DNA of 64,000 nt from an uncultured Porphyromonadaceae bacterium (GTDB lineage Bacteria > Bacteroidota > Bacteroidia > Bacteroidales > Muribaculaceae). The notes under the pieces are model-generated. The model ran no database searches. It was given only the letters and a program-made list of their open reading frames with translations, and was not told where the DNA came from. This document shows positions 1 through 9,335 of the stretch, piece after piece. The stretch is taken from positions 1 to 64,000 of the forward strand of contig CABRGT010000003.1 in the NCBI GenBank assembly GCA_902470475.1, read 5' to 3'. Each line of letters opens with the position of its first letter. The stretch's first letter is position 1. Both the position numbers and the translations under genes were made by a program.

Positions 1-8
1 GGATATTT

Positions 9-1958
9 GTGCTGATGCTGTCTATCCTGCTGACGGGGCAGGGGGCTGCGGCATTTCAGTTTATTTTCAGAAATCTTGATCTTACTCCTGATCAAGCGGT
101 ATTATCCGACGTGTTAAATGAGAAATTCAAGGACAATTCCAACGTAGAGCGATTCGGACTTGTCAATGTAGGGTTCGGAACCTCTCCGAATAATGTTACA
201 GGACTTAAATTACCCTGTAATCCAGAGTATGGTGACGCGTCGGTCAGAATAGAGATTTCTACCGGGGATAAAACTATAACGAAAGTGAAGATAAACGGAG
301 GCTATAAGGACGGATATTTTACTATCAATGGCAAGGAGGTCGACTCAGATAATTCCATTACTCCCGGTACACCGCTTTCAGTGATTGATATTACTTTCCA
401 CAGAAATCCTACATCAAATGACTATTGGGCGTATATAGCTAACGTAACAATAAATACCGGAGAATCAGTAATATCCGTGCCGGAAGAACCAGTCATAACA
501 TATTTTGATTATATACGCCCGGCAAGTGAAAGTGTATATGTCAATCACGGACAGAAATTATCAGCGATATCGCAAAATGCAAATTCTTTAAAAGTATTAT
601 TCAAAGGTGCTGAAATCGCTGCATCTTCTTCTTCTGTCGTAGATTTCTTCCCGGTATCATCGGGTACTTATACTATAACGGCATCGAATGATAATGGCGA
701 AACAACACCGGCAAACTATGAAGTTATTGTTTCTGACTCATATCCGGCTCATGGATCAATCGTCAGTCCGGTTTCAGAGGTGATTGATGGTGCTTATTAT
801 TTGATCAGCGGTACAGCAAGTAATGATGGCTGTTTATCTCTGAATCCAGCTCAAATTGATTATCATACATCAATTTCAACATCGGATCAGAGTTTCGTAA
901 TACGAGATAATGATCTTATAGTAAAGGCCGTGAAAGATGGCGATTTATGGAAACTTGTGACGGATGAAAAAGGAAACGGTCTGTGTGAAGTGTCTGGAAG
1001 TCCTGCGATAGGCGTTGCAGATCCAGTTGAGATTGAAAGCGTTGAAGAAGGTTTTTATATCAAGTTCAATGGAAAGTATTTGAGATCAAGTGGAACGAAA
1101 TTAGTTATATCCGATCAGTTACCCAGCCGACCAATCATATTATATACTATTAAACAGATAGTTAACGAATACTGTGCAACAAATATTTCGTTTGAATCGT
1201 GGATCGACGGAGACTTTACCTATGCTGTAGGAAATGTTGAAATTCAGCTTCCTGAAGAGATTCCTGCCGGCCACTACTATCTGTATTGCGGAGGACGGAA
1301 ACTTGCCGAATTTGTTGATGGCGAGGCAAAAGCATGTCTTCCGGCACTTGATGGGGCATCCTTATCAATAGTATGTGAGGAGAATGGTTTTGTTCGCGGA
1401 ATAAGTACCCTGAAGGAGAATGCATGGGAGGAATTTAGTAGCGTTTCTTTTATAAAAGAGCCTTTTGCCAATTACCGACTTCATTTTGATGAGGAGAATA
1501 AATGCGTAAATGTATTCATACCTTTAAAGGCTGAGACATATTACAGTTATTCTGCAAAAGTGGAATGCGCAGCATATCCCCAGGCACAAATAATTATGGA
1601 AGATAATGTGCCGGTCGTATATATTCCTGATTATCTGACAGATTTTGATATTTCTGAAAAAGAGAATGTTGTATATCCATCAATCGACATCGATGTAACA
1701 CCATTGATATATGTAGCAGAACCTCAGATAATTTCACGCTCTAATTCATATTCTATAGGACATGTAAGCGGTATGACCACAACGCAGCATTTCGAATTCG
1801 TTGCCAGCGATTTATCGAGTTTGGATTGCATCGGAATTGATCCGATATCATCAACTTATTATACTATAGAAGGCCGCAGGCTATTTGATGAGCCTACAAC
1901 GCCGGGCTTGTATATTAAATCCTGCGGTGGAACTGTTAGTAAGGTAATTATTAAGTAA
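9..1958 (+). CDS. Large secreted protein with C-terminal sorting-like tag, probably 5'-truncated by the window edge
   Basis: The reading frame is open from the first bases of the window. The GTG at position 9 falls inside what looks like a signal peptide (hydrophobic run ending LTGQGAAAFQ), so the true start probably lies upstream. The body is acidic and rich in Ser, Thr and beta-forming residues, with stretches resembling Ig-like or lectin-like surface domains, but I do not recognise a named family. The last 30 residues (YYTIEGRRL ... PGLYI ... VSKVIIK) match the short C-terminal tag seen on other secreted proteins of this window. In Bacteroidetes such ends act as sorting signals (type IX secretion-like), so an extracellular or surface location is inferred. 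A strong palindromic terminator follows directly. The function is unknown. Confidence 0.7.
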   Translation: MLMLSILLTGQGAAAFQFIFRNLDLTPDQAVLSDVLNEKFKDNSNVERFGLVNVGFGTSPNNVTGLKLPCNPEYGDASVRIEISTGDKTITKVKINGGYKDGYFTINGKEVDSDNSITPGTPLSVIDITFHRNPTSNDYWAYIANVTINTGESVISVPEEPVITYFDYIRPASESVYVNHGQKLSAISQNANSLKVLFKGAEIAASSSSVVDFFPVSSGTYTITASNDNGETTPANYEVIVSDSYPAHGSIVSPVSEVIDGAYYLISGTASNDGCLSLNPAQIDYHTSISTSDQSFVIRDNDLIVKAVKDGDLWKLVTDEKGNGLCEVSGSPAIGVADPVEIESVEEGFYIKFNGKYLRSSGTKLVISDQLPSRPIILYTIKQIVNEYCATNISFESWIDGDFTYAVGNVEIQLPEEIPAGHYYLYCGGRKLAEFVDGEAKACLPALDGASLSIVCEENGFVRGISTLKENAWEEFSSVSFIKEPFANYRLHFDEENKCVNVFIPLKAETYYSYSAKVECAAYPQAQIIMEDNVPVVYIPDYLTDFDISEKENVVYPSIDIDVTPLIYVAEPQIISRSNSYSIGHVSGMTTTQHFEFVASDLSSLDCIGIDPISSTYYTIEGRRLFDEPTTPGLYIKSCGGTVSKVIIK

Positions 1959-1961
1959 CAA

Positions 1962-2024
1962 GCTAACATAAAAACTAAAGCAACGATCTGAATTCAGGTC
2001 GTTGCTTTAGTTTTTATGTTAGCT
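1962..2024. terminator. Long palindromic terminator
   Basis: This is a near-perfect inverted repeat with arms of about 31 bases, centred between 1992 and 1993 on CTGAATTCAG. It starts four bases after the stop codon of the upstream gene. The right arm contains TAGTTTTTATG, so a T-rich tail lies inside the stem on either strand, as expected of a bidirectional intrinsic terminator. One base is bulged and one pair would be G-U. Confidence 0.8.
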
Positions 2025-2420
2025 GCTTGGAAGAGTTTTCATAACTATAAGTTTGCATAATCTATATTATGTTAAATTGAATTATTCTTATTGCCCTTTT
2101 CTTCTTTTTTTCCTTGTTTTTCTTGTTTTCTTTGCGTTCTCTGTAAAAACCTTGTCGACGGTGTTGGGAATATGAGTCTCAGAGTGATATGCTCTGGCGT
2201 TTTAAGTAAATTCTTGCATAGGGCCAAAAGACTGCCTGGTAATTAATTCGCCAGTATCCGCGATAAACAGATCTACTTATAATTCACAAATGAATTCTTT
2301 CAAATGTGAAATATCAAAAGATTTATTTAACTCGCGTCAATTTGTATCTTAACCATATTCTTGTGCTCCATTGCTTGAATTCATTCTCAATCTATGCAAT
2401 ATATTTGCATGAGAAATCTA
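2025..2420. other. Gene-poor AT-rich stretch with a possible gene remnant
   Basis: No convincing gene fills these ~400 bases. On the minus strand, bases 2088-2201 can be read as the last ~37 codons of a protein: a normal-looking stretch (YHSETHIPNTVDKVF) followed by a strongly basic tail of Lys and Arg, ending in TAA. An in-frame stop lies just upstream and there is no start signal. This could be a decayed 3' gene end left after a deletion or rearrangement, or chance. I see no terminal repeats or target duplication around it. Confidence 0.3.
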
Positions 2421-3032
2421 TCATATGCGTGGAATCCAAGGATGTCGGATGTATTCGGGATGAAGCGTGGCATTCAGTTCTTTTGCCGGAACGCCACCTA
2501 TAACAGTCTTGGACCGCACATGTTTTGTTACGACTGCTCCGGCTCCTATGCAAGATTCTGATCCGACATCTATATCGTCGACAATGCTTACACCGGGTCC
2601 GATATAGACGTTGTCGCCTATATGAGCAGCTTTGTCTGCAATGTTTGAGCCGATAGTGGTGAACTGTCCGATATTCACATTATTGCCTATCACGGCATTA
2701 CGGTTGATGACGGTACCGAAGCAGTGCTGTATGTAGAAACCGTAGCCTATAACGGTACGCGGAGGAATCAAAAGTCCGTAATGCTTTTTATAACGCCTAA
2801 GCATGAATTTGCTAAATGGATATAACCATCCGCGGTGTTGCGAGAGTCTGAACCATATCGAAAAGCCCATACTGGTGCGCGTAAAGCTGCCTATCCAAAT
2901 CCGTAACAAGCTGTCAATACGACCATTGTGGCGAAAGGCATCAGACTTTATCAGTTCTATACAATCGCTGTATGATTTAGGTACGGGAATGCGAACCTCG
3001 TTTCCCGAGATTATTTCTTTTCTGTAATCCAT
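2421..3032 (-). CDS. Serine acetyltransferase-like hexapeptide-repeat acyltransferase
   Basis: The C-terminal half is a left-handed beta-helix with hexapeptide repeats ([28 protein letters not shown]) and ends [10 protein letters not shown], the standard finish of CysE/CatB-type acetyltransferases. The repeats contain the conserved His of the acetyl-CoA site (YIQHCFGT). The N-terminal ~90 residues are shorter than the helical domain of housekeeping CysE, so this may acetylate serine or a sugar or glycan acceptor instead. I chose the ATG at 3032 (MDYRKEI). A longer reading starts at 3050, but that codon lies inside the likely promoter -7 box. It stands alone, divergent from the RNA methyltransferase gene. 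Confidence 0.75.
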   Translation of the reverse strand: MDYRKEIISGNEVRIPVPKSYSDCIELIKSDAFRHNGRIDSLLRIWIGSFTRTSMGFSIWFRLSQHRGWLYPFSKFMLRRYKKHYGLLIPPRTVIGYGFYIQHCFGTVINRNAVIGNNVNIGQFTTIGSNIADKAAHIGDNVYIGPGVSIVDDIDVGSESCIGAGAVVTKHVRSKTVIGGVPAKELNATLHPEYIRHPWIPRI

Positions 3033-3047
3033 TTGCAAATCTTTGTG

Positions 3048-3055
3048 CAAATGTA
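3048..3055 (-). promoter_or_regulatory. Promoter -7 element of the acyltransferase gene
   Basis: TACATTTG on the minus strand matches TAnnTTTG and lies 16 bases upstream of the ATG at 3032. No clear -33 TTTG is visible. Confidence 0.5.
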
Positions 3056-3107
3056 AGTATTTTTAGCCTATTGATGAAGTTAAGGCCGATAACTTTTTAA
3101 AAATTTG

Positions 3108-3115
3108 TATCTTTG
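3108..3115 (+). promoter_or_regulatory. Promoter -7 element of the rlmD-type gene
   Basis: TATCTTTG matches TAnnTTTG and ends 22 bases before the GTG start at 3138. The -33 region is only T-rich. Confidence 0.55.
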
Positions 3116-3137
3116 CAGAAATATTCATTAATAAGTC

Positions 3138-4556
3138 GTGTCAAGAAAACGTAAACCCTACCCTCTGATCGAGGGCATCGAAATAACCGGCATTGCCGCA
3201 GAAGGCAATGCAATTGCCCGAATCGATGATGTCGTCGTGTTCGTGCCGTATGGCGCTCCGGGTGATATTGTAGATATTCAGATAACTAAAAAGAGACGCA
3301 ATTATGCGGAGGGGCGAATTGAAAAAATCGTTACTCCTGCGAGTTGCCGTATATCACCTCAATGTTCGCATTTCGGTATATGCGGTGGCTGCCGATGGCA
3401 ACATATACCCTACTCCGTGCAACTCCAAAGCAAGCAGAAAGTGGTGTATGATGCGCTGACTCGTATAGCCAAAATAGAGTTGCCCGAAATTTCGCCTATT
3501 CTGGGGTCAAAGAACATCTGGGAATACCGCAACAAGATGGAGTATACATTCTCCAATAAACGATGGCTCACAAAAGAGCAGATGGAATCAGCCGAGGTGG
3601 TTGATTCGCGCGACGGAGCCGGCTTTCATATTCCCGGAGCTTTCGACAAGGTGCTTGATATTGACAAATGCCATCTTCAGGATGATCTCGGCAACCGGAT
3701 ACGAAAGTATATCAAAGATTTCGCCATCGATCGTGGCTATTCTTTCTATGATTTGCGCGAACAGCACGGTTTAATGCGCACGATAATGATCCGAATAGCC
3801 TCTACAGGAGAAGTGATGCTTGTTGTCTGCTTCGGCGAAGATAATCCGGCAGCTATTGAGAGCGTAATGACAGCGATTAAAGAACGTTTCCCTGAAATCA
3901 CGTCGTTACAGTATGTCGTGAATCTTAAAGCTAACGATACTATTGCAGATCAGGACGTGATCCTATATAATGGCCGTCCGTACATAGAGGAGGAGATGGA
4001 GGGATTACGGTTCCGCGTCGGGCCGAAATCATTCTATCAGACCAATTCCCGCCAGGCTTATGAACTATACAAGGTCGCGCGTGGTTTTGCCGATCTTCAT
4101 GGAGATGAACTTGTCTATGACTTATACACGGGAACCGGGACTATCGCAAACTTTGTCAGCCGCCAGGCCAAACATGTGGTCGGTATAGAATATGTAGAGG
4201 ATGCGATAAAGGATGCCCGCATCAACTCAGAAGCCAATGGCATTACCAACACCGAATTCTATGCCGGCGACATGAAAGACGTGCTGACTGATGAATTTAT
4301 AGCCGAACACGGACGTCCCGATGTGATGATTGTCGATCCGCCTCGCGCCGGCATGCACGCTGATGTTGTCAATGTGATTCTGAATGCCGAACCACGGCGC
4401 ATTGTCTATGTGAGCTGTAATCCGGCCACCCAGGCCCGCGATCTTTCGTTGCTGGATGTCAAATATCGCGTGACCGCAGTACAGCCTGTCGACATGTTTC
4501 CGCATACGCACCATGTCGAGAATGTCGTCAGGCTTGAGTTGAAAGAGAGGAGTTGA
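3138..4556 (+). CDS. rlmD: 23S rRNA (uracil-C5)-methyltransferase, RlmD/TrmA family
   Basis: SAM-dependent enzyme that methylates C5 of a uracil in RNA. An N-terminal TRAM-like domain spans about residues 10-70. A cysteine cluster follows (Cys70, Cys76, Cys82, Cys85; CSHFGICGGC), fitting the 4Fe-4S cluster of RumA-type proteins. The methyltransferase domain has YDLYTGTGTI for SAM binding, VDPPRAGMH, and the catalytic cysteine in YVSCNPATQARDL near residue 425. The length, 472 residues, is normal. The start is a GTG placed by the promoter. Which uracil (1939, 747, or tRNA U54) cannot be settled from sequence alone. Its 3' end overlaps the convergent CYTH gene by 29 bases. Confidence 0.87.
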   Translation: MSRKRKPYPLIEGIEITGIAAEGNAIARIDDVVVFVPYGAPGDIVDIQITKKRRNYAEGRIEKIVTPASCRISPQCSHFGICGGCRWQHIPYSVQLQSKQKVVYDALTRIAKIELPEISPILGSKNIWEYRNKMEYTFSNKRWLTKEQMESAEVVDSRDGAGFHIPGAFDKVLDIDKCHLQDDLGNRIRKYIKDFAIDRGYSFYDLREQHGLMRTIMIRIASTGEVMLVVCFGEDNPAAIESVMTAIKERFPEITSLQYVVNLKANDTIADQDVILYNGRPYIEEEMEGLRFRVGPKSFYQTNSRQAYELYKVARGFADLHGDELVYDLYTGTGTIANFVSRQAKHVVGIEYVEDAIKDARINSEANGITNTEFYAGDMKDVLTDEFIAEHGRPDVMIVDPPRAGMHADVVNVILNAEPRRIVYVSCNPATQARDLSLLDVKYRVTAVQPVDMFPHTHHVENVVRLELKERS

Positions 4557-4983
4557 AATAAGCCGGGTCGTCAGTCACTTCCCTGCCGATAAACTGAAGG
4601 CAAATGAAACGTGTATCCGGTGCAGGTAGCTCTATTTCGGCCACTACCAGTGGGGCAAGCCGACCGTGGAATTCGTCAATCTCCCAGCAAAGACCGTCGG
4701 CTGCGTCAACATAGTACCGTGTCTTGTCGATGATCCCGCCATCGCATAGTCTCAGCATCTCGGCTGCCTGCTGCGGATCAATCTCAAATTCCCATTCGTC
4801 GCGCACGGAACTATGATTGCGTCCCTTGACAGTGATACAGGCCTTCTCTCCGATTATTCTGATGCGTACAGTCCGGTCAGGATCGCGGTTAAGGTATCCC
4901 TGGCGGATTCTCACGGCCGAGTTCGACAGATTTTTATAAGTGTCATTTGTAACTAGAAATTTTCGTTCTATTTCCTTGCCCAT
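4528..4983 (-). CDS. CYTH domain protein (triphosphate tunnel metalloenzyme family)
   Basis: The protein opens with MGKEIERKFLV, which holds the ExExK signature of CYTH domains at residues 4-8. Basic strands (RIRQGYL, RTVRIRI, ACITVKG) would line the tunnel, and ELPAPD supplies a late acidic motif. The family hydrolyses inorganic triphosphate or related triphosphates in the cytoplasm using divalent metal. At 151 residues it is the short single-domain form. It is monocistronic and its tail overlaps the end of the rlmD-type gene. The exact substrate is unknown. Confidence 0.85.
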   Translation of the reverse strand: MGKEIERKFLVTNDTYKNLSNSAVRIRQGYLNRDPDRTVRIRIIGEKACITVKGRNHSSVRDEWEFEIDPQQAAEMLRLCDGGIIDKTRYYVDAADGLCWEIDEFHGRLAPLVVAEIELPAPDTRFICLQFIGREVTDDPAYFNSSLSTQA

Positions 4984-5006
4984 TCAGATAAAATTGAAAG
5001 ATCACG

Positions 5007-5014
5007 CAAAGATA
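5007..5014 (-). promoter_or_regulatory. Promoter -7 element of the CYTH gene
   Basis: TATCTTTG on the minus strand, 23 bases upstream of the CYTH start codon, matches TAnnTTTG. Confidence 0.5.
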
Positions 5015-5029
5015 AGAAACATATTCGAA

Positions 5030-7558
5030 ATGAGCCGAAAATTGTTGGCAGTTTTGATGATGTTGGTGACAGCCTCCGCCTTACATGCGGCCGACGGATA
5101 CTTTGTGCGCGGTATTGTACGTGATTCTGTGACGATGGAGCCGTTGCCGTATGCATCAGTCATCATCCCCGGAACGGGTACCGGAGCGGTAGCCGACAGC
5201 AAGGGCATTTTCGAGATAACTGTACCTGCAAACACCAAGGCCCTCGTCATCACATGCATGGGATATGACAAGAAAATATTGCCGCTGAAGCGTGATCGCT
5301 ATAATATCTATGTCGCATATATGTTGCCGTCAAGTACGGAACTCAACGAGGTAGTTGTGCGCAAACAGAAGTATTCGAAAAAGAACAATCCGGCCGTAGA
5401 CTTTCTCAACAGAATCAAAGATCAGGCGTCGCTGACAGATCCGCGTCGCAATCCATATTACAGCTACCGTAAATACGAGCGCATAGTGATGGGGCTCAAT
5501 GATTTCAGTGTTGAGGATCATCAGTCAATGGTACGGCGTATGCCAGAACTTGCCGAACATGTCGACACGTCTGAAGTCTCTGGCAAGCCATATCTAAGCT
5601 TGCTGGTCAAAGAAAAGACGTCGGACAACTATTACCGTAAGTCGCCAGGTGATCAGAAAGAGGTTGTCGAAGGCATGCGTGCCGAAGGCATAGATGATTT
5701 TGTCGATCCGGCTTCGATGCGTATTTTCCTTGAGGACATCATGCGCGAGATTGATTTGTATGACAATGACATAACGCTGCTGCAGAACAGATTCGTAAGT
5801 CCGTTGTCGCGCATTGCCGCCGATTTTTACAAATTTTATCTTACCGATACCGTACAGGTCGACGGGGAGCGGTGCATAGTGCTGTCGTTTTATCCCCATA
5901 ACCATGCTGCGTTCGGTTTTATAGGTCATGTCTATGTGCCTGAAGGGGATACCACTATGTTTATCAAGCGTGTGGAGATGAAGATCCCCCGCGACATAAA
6001 CCTTAATTTTATTGATAATCTCTATATCACCCAGACTTTCGACCGTGCTGCAGACGGATCACGTCTGATCACTTCCGACGAAATGACTGTCGAACTTAGT
6101 CTTGTCGGGAAAAAGCCCGGTATGTATTTGAGCCGCAGGTCGGCATATGACGGCCATTCGTTCGAAGCGATAGATGATTCCGTATTCTCAGGGGGAGCGG
6201 CGACTACTGTACTTGATGATGCATCGGCCCGCGATGATCTCTATTGGAGCGAAGCGCGCTTGACGGCGATAAAGCCAGGCGAGAACGCTGTAGGCACACT
6301 CATGCAGAGGCTACGCGGCATTCCGCTGTATTACTGGGGCGAGAAGATCGTAAAGGTATTGTTCTCGGGATACATAATGACAGGCAATCCGAGTAAGTTC
6401 GATATCGGTCCGGTCAATGCCATGATGAGTTTCAACTCAACGGAGGGCACACGTCTCAGACTTGGAGGCATGTCGACTTCAGCTTTGTCGAAGCGATGGT
6501 TTACGCGCTTCTATGGGGCGTACGGTTTCAAGGATCACAAATGGAAATACGGTGCCGAGGTCGAGTATTCATTTATTGACAAGGATTACCATTCGCGTGA
6601 ATTCCCGGTCAAGTCGCTTCGGTTCACTTCCTCATACGACATTGAACGTCCCGGACAGAATTATCTGTTCACGACTGCAGACAATATCGTATTATCGCTA
6701 AAGCGACTTGACGATGACAGAATTGTCTACAAACGTCTTAACGAGATGCGTTTCACTCTCGAGACGAGTTACAACTTCACGTTCGGACTCGCTCTCGCCA
6801 ATATCCGTAGGGAAGCCGCACCGGTGATGCCCTTTGTAGACGGTTACGGAAACACGTATTCTCATCTTAATGAAAACAGCGTCGAGCTGCTGCTAAGATA
6901 TGCTCCAGGCGAGAAGTTCTTTCAGACACGTTCTTACCGCATTCCGGTCAATCTTGACGCCCCGGCTATAACTCTGCGCCATACTTTTTCGCCAAAAGGT
7001 TTCGGAGGAGCACGATATGCGGTGAATGTCACCGAACTTGATGTTGCCAAGCGCTGGTGGTTTTCGGCTTTCGGATATCTCGATACTTATATCGGAGGTG
7101 GTCATGTATGGTCGAAATCGTCGTTTCTCAATCTGTTAATTCCCAATGCAAATCTCTCATACATAATACAGCCGCAAAGTTTTGCCCTTATGAATCCGAT
7201 GGAATTCATAAACAGTTCGTACGCATCGTTCGACATAACTTACTGGGCTAATGGCGCGATATTCAATTATATACCATATCTGAAGAAACTGAAGCTCCGC
7301 GAGGTTTTTGCATTCCGGGGTATCTGGGGACATCTTGACGACCGCGATAACCCCGCATGTGATCCGGAACTTCTTCGCTTCCCTACCGATGCAGGACTCA
7401 CCAAACTTAACCATGGACCATATATGGAGGCATCTGTGGGCATCGAGAACATATTTAAAGTTCTTCGAGTCGATTACGTATGGCGTCTTAACTACCGCAA
7501 CGTTCCGTATAAGATCGACCGCAGCGGGATACGAATCGCCGTACATGTAACATTCTGA
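5030..7558 (+). CDS. DUF5686/carboxypeptidase-regulatory-like outer-membrane protein
   Basis: I start this at the ATG at 5030, which gives a clean signal peptide (MSRKLLAVLMMLVTASALHA). The longer reading from 4940 would add about 30 residues and run through the CYTH promoter. Residues ~25-105 form a carboxypeptidase-regulatory-like beta-sandwich (VRGIVRDSVTMEPLPYASV ... GMGYDKK-type end), as found at the N-terminus of many Bacteroidetes outer-membrane proteins. The remaining ~730 residues match the DUF5686 type, with alternating aromatic strands and a C-terminal phenylalanine (AVHVTF) typical of a barrel inserted by BAM. There is no TonB plug signature. The role is unknown, with transport or envelope biogenesis most plausible. 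Confidence 0.8.
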   Translation: MSRKLLAVLMMLVTASALHAADGYFVRGIVRDSVTMEPLPYASVIIPGTGTGAVADSKGIFEITVPANTKALVITCMGYDKKILPLKRDRYNIYVAYMLPSSTELNEVVVRKQKYSKKNNPAVDFLNRIKDQASLTDPRRNPYYSYRKYERIVMGLNDFSVEDHQSMVRRMPELAEHVDTSEVSGKPYLSLLVKEKTSDNYYRKSPGDQKEVVEGMRAEGIDDFVDPASMRIFLEDIMREIDLYDNDITLLQNRFVSPLSRIAADFYKFYLTDTVQVDGERCIVLSFYPHNHAAFGFIGHVYVPEGDTTMFIKRVEMKIPRDINLNFIDNLYITQTFDRAADGSRLITSDEMTVELSLVGKKPGMYLSRRSAYDGHSFEAIDDSVFSGGAATTVLDDASARDDLYWSEARLTAIKPGENAVGTLMQRLRGIPLYYWGEKIVKVLFSGYIMTGNPSKFDIGPVNAMMSFNSTEGTRLRLGGMSTSALSKRWFTRFYGAYGFKDHKWKYGAEVEYSFIDKDYHSREFPVKSLRFTSSYDIERPGQNYLFTTADNIVLSLKRLDDDRIVYKRLNEMRFTLETSYNFTFGLALANIRREAAPVMPFVDGYGNTYSHLNENSVELLLRYAPGEKFFQTRSYRIPVNLDAPAITLRHTFSPKGFGGARYAVNVTELDVAKRWWFSAFGYLDTYIGGGHVWSKSSFLNLLIPNANLSYIIQPQSFALMNPMEFINSSYASFDITYWANGAIFNYIPYLKKLKLREVFAFRGIWGHLDDRDNPACDPELLRFPTDAGLTKLNHGPYMEASVGIENIFKVLRVDYVWRLNYRNVPYKIDRSGIRIAVHVTF

Positions 7559-7563
7559 TATAT

Positions 7564-7830
7564 TTATGATATGAAAAGAATAATAACAGAAGCAATAGCG
7601 AAGATGAGACCGATAATGGAAATGGGACGAATGGCGCGTCTGATGGTTTTGCGCTGAGCGTCGGTAAGAGAGCGTTTGCCGTTGAGCGATGACGGACCTC
7701 CATCGGTTGCTGATGCGGATTTGTTCCGCCGGAAGTATGTCATCGTGAGGAACAGGCGAATAAAAGCACCTATTACTATCAGGCCGATACTTATGTCGAG
7801 CAGTATGCTGCCGATTTTGTAAAGCTCCAT
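7564..7830 (-). CDS. Small two-helix inner-membrane protein
   Basis: This is an 88-residue protein with two hydrophobic segments (about residues 8-30 and 68-87) joined by a polar, basic linker containing a Lys/Arg-rich patch. I do not recognise a family. It converges on the DUF5686 gene with only five bases between the stop codons. Its start is divergent from the DUF389 gene. Confidence 0.6.
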   Translation of the reverse strand: MELYKIGSILLDISIGLIVIGAFIRLFLTMTYFRRNKSASATDGGPSSLNGKRSLTDAQRKTIRRAIRPISIIGLIFAIASVIILFIS

Positions 7831-7970
7831 ATGTTGTCAGTCTTTTTTTTTATTGAAACAAAGCATGATTGTATAATGTTTTTTCAGCATGTAAAAAGGT
7901 CGCAACGCATAGAACTTAACACTGAAATATTTGTTAAAAATTAATAGTCGCATTTAATCATCACATTATA

Positions 7971-9335
7971 ATGAAAAACTTTCTCGTAAAGCTTTACAAC
8001 GTCTTGTATTCATACTTCAACCTCACGCCATATCTTGTATCCCAGCAAGAAGCCGAGGATTCGATTCGCGATGGAGTGTCGTTCAGAGGCACCAATATGC
8101 TGATTCTTATTCTTGCGATATTGATAGCTTCGCTCGGTCTGAATACGAATTCGACGGCGGTGATTATCGGCGCCATGCTTATCTCACCTCTGATGGGGCC
8201 GATCATCGGTATCGGCCTTGGAGTCGGCATACAGGATTTCGAATTACTCAAGAAGTCATTGCGAAATCTATTGATGGCAGCGGCATTCTCGATTGTAGCA
8301 TCTACCATTTACTTTCTGATCTCGCCAGTAAGTGAGGGGCACAGCGAGTTGCTGGCGCGCACGCAGCCTACGATCTATGATGTTCTGATCGGCTTTTTCG
8401 GTGGTGGCGCAGGCATAGTCGCAATCGGGTCGCGGTCTAAAGGTAATGTGATACCGGGTGTTGCGATCGCTACGGCTCTTATGCCTCCGTTATGTACAGT
8501 CGGCTATGGCTTGGCAACGTTTCAGATGCATTACTTTTTCGGTGCATTGTACCTGTTTCTGATCAATTCGATTTTCATCTGTCTTGCTACTTTCATCGGG
8601 GTAAAAATGATGAAGTTCAAGTCGGCTGCAGTGACTGATCCTGTAAGGGCCAGAAAAGTGCGCCGGCTGGTATATGTCATTTCGATTCTATGTCTCTTGC
8701 CGAGTATATATCTGACGTATATGATGCTGTGTCAGTCGCGTTTTGAGATCAACGCACAGCGGTTCGTCGATGATGTATGCCGGTTTCCGTCGACACATGT
8801 TCTGGCCAGTGAAGCGCATTGGAGCCGTAAAGACAAGACAATAAGTATCACTCTTATCGGAACGCCTCTGCCCGAGGATTCACTTAACCTTGCTCTCTCC
8901 TCGCAACTGCGATATTATGGGCTGCAGGAAGCCAAACTTAATATAATACAGGGAAATGCAGCTCTGTCGACGCAGGCGCAGACCGGATCGGTGAAAGATA
9001 TTTACGAATTGAGCCAGGCGGCTATCATCAGCAAGCAGGCCACTATAGATTCACTTAACCAGGTGATCGACCAAATCCGTACTACCGATTCGGTAGCAGG
9101 CAGTCTTATTCCCGAACTGAAGGTTGTTTTTCCGCAGGTAAGCGCTGTAGCCGTCTCACGTAATATCTTTGCTCAGGCTGACGGACAAAAGCTCGATACA
9201 CTTAACGTGGCGCTGGTGAGTTTCACGGAAAGCATCTCGGCGGCGCGCAAGAAAGAACTTGCACAGTACCTTGCGGCGAGGTTGAGATTGTCGGAAGTAG
9301 AGATTGTGGAAATCGCGCACTCGAAGACCGAGTGA
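7971..9335 (+). CDS. DUF389 family membrane protein
   Basis: The N-terminal half has about six membrane helices with the conserved DUF389 core: an Asn-Ser rich segment LGLNTNSTAVIIGAMLISP followed by GPIIGIGLGVG. It continues into FGGGAGIVAIGSR and VIPGVAIATALMPPLCT. The C-terminal ~190 residues are soluble, with a coiled-coil-like part near residues 345-365. The family is widespread and has no firm biochemical role. Its stop codon abuts that of the convergent transporter gene, so the six bases TGATCA at 9333-9338 carry both stops. Confidence 0.85.
   Translation: MKNFLVKLYNVLYSYFNLTPYLVSQQEAEDSIRDGVSFRGTNMLILILAILIASLGLNTNSTAVIIGAMLISPLMGPIIGIGLGVGIQDFELLKKSLRNLLMAAAFSIVASTIYFLISPVSEGHSELLARTQPTIYDVLIGFFGGGAGIVAIGSRSKGNVIPGVAIATALMPPLCTVGYGLATFQMHYFFGALYLFLINSIFICLATFIGVKMMKFKSAAVTDPVRARKVRRLVYVISILCLLPSIYLTYMMLCQSRFEINAQRFVDDVCRFPSTHVLASEAHWSRKDKTISITLIGTPLPEDSLNLALSSQLRYYGLQEAKLNIIQGNAALSTQAQTGSVKDIYELSQAAIISKQATIDSLNQVIDQIRTTDSVAGSLIPELKVVFPQVSAVAVSRNIFAQADGQKLDTLNVALVSFTESISAARKKELAQYLAARLRLSEVEIVEIAHSKTE

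Noticed and set aside
2306..2503. 65-codon plus-strand frame before the acyltransferase end
   Set aside because: It overlaps the acyltransferase 3' end on the other strand and shows no protein-like conservation or start signal.
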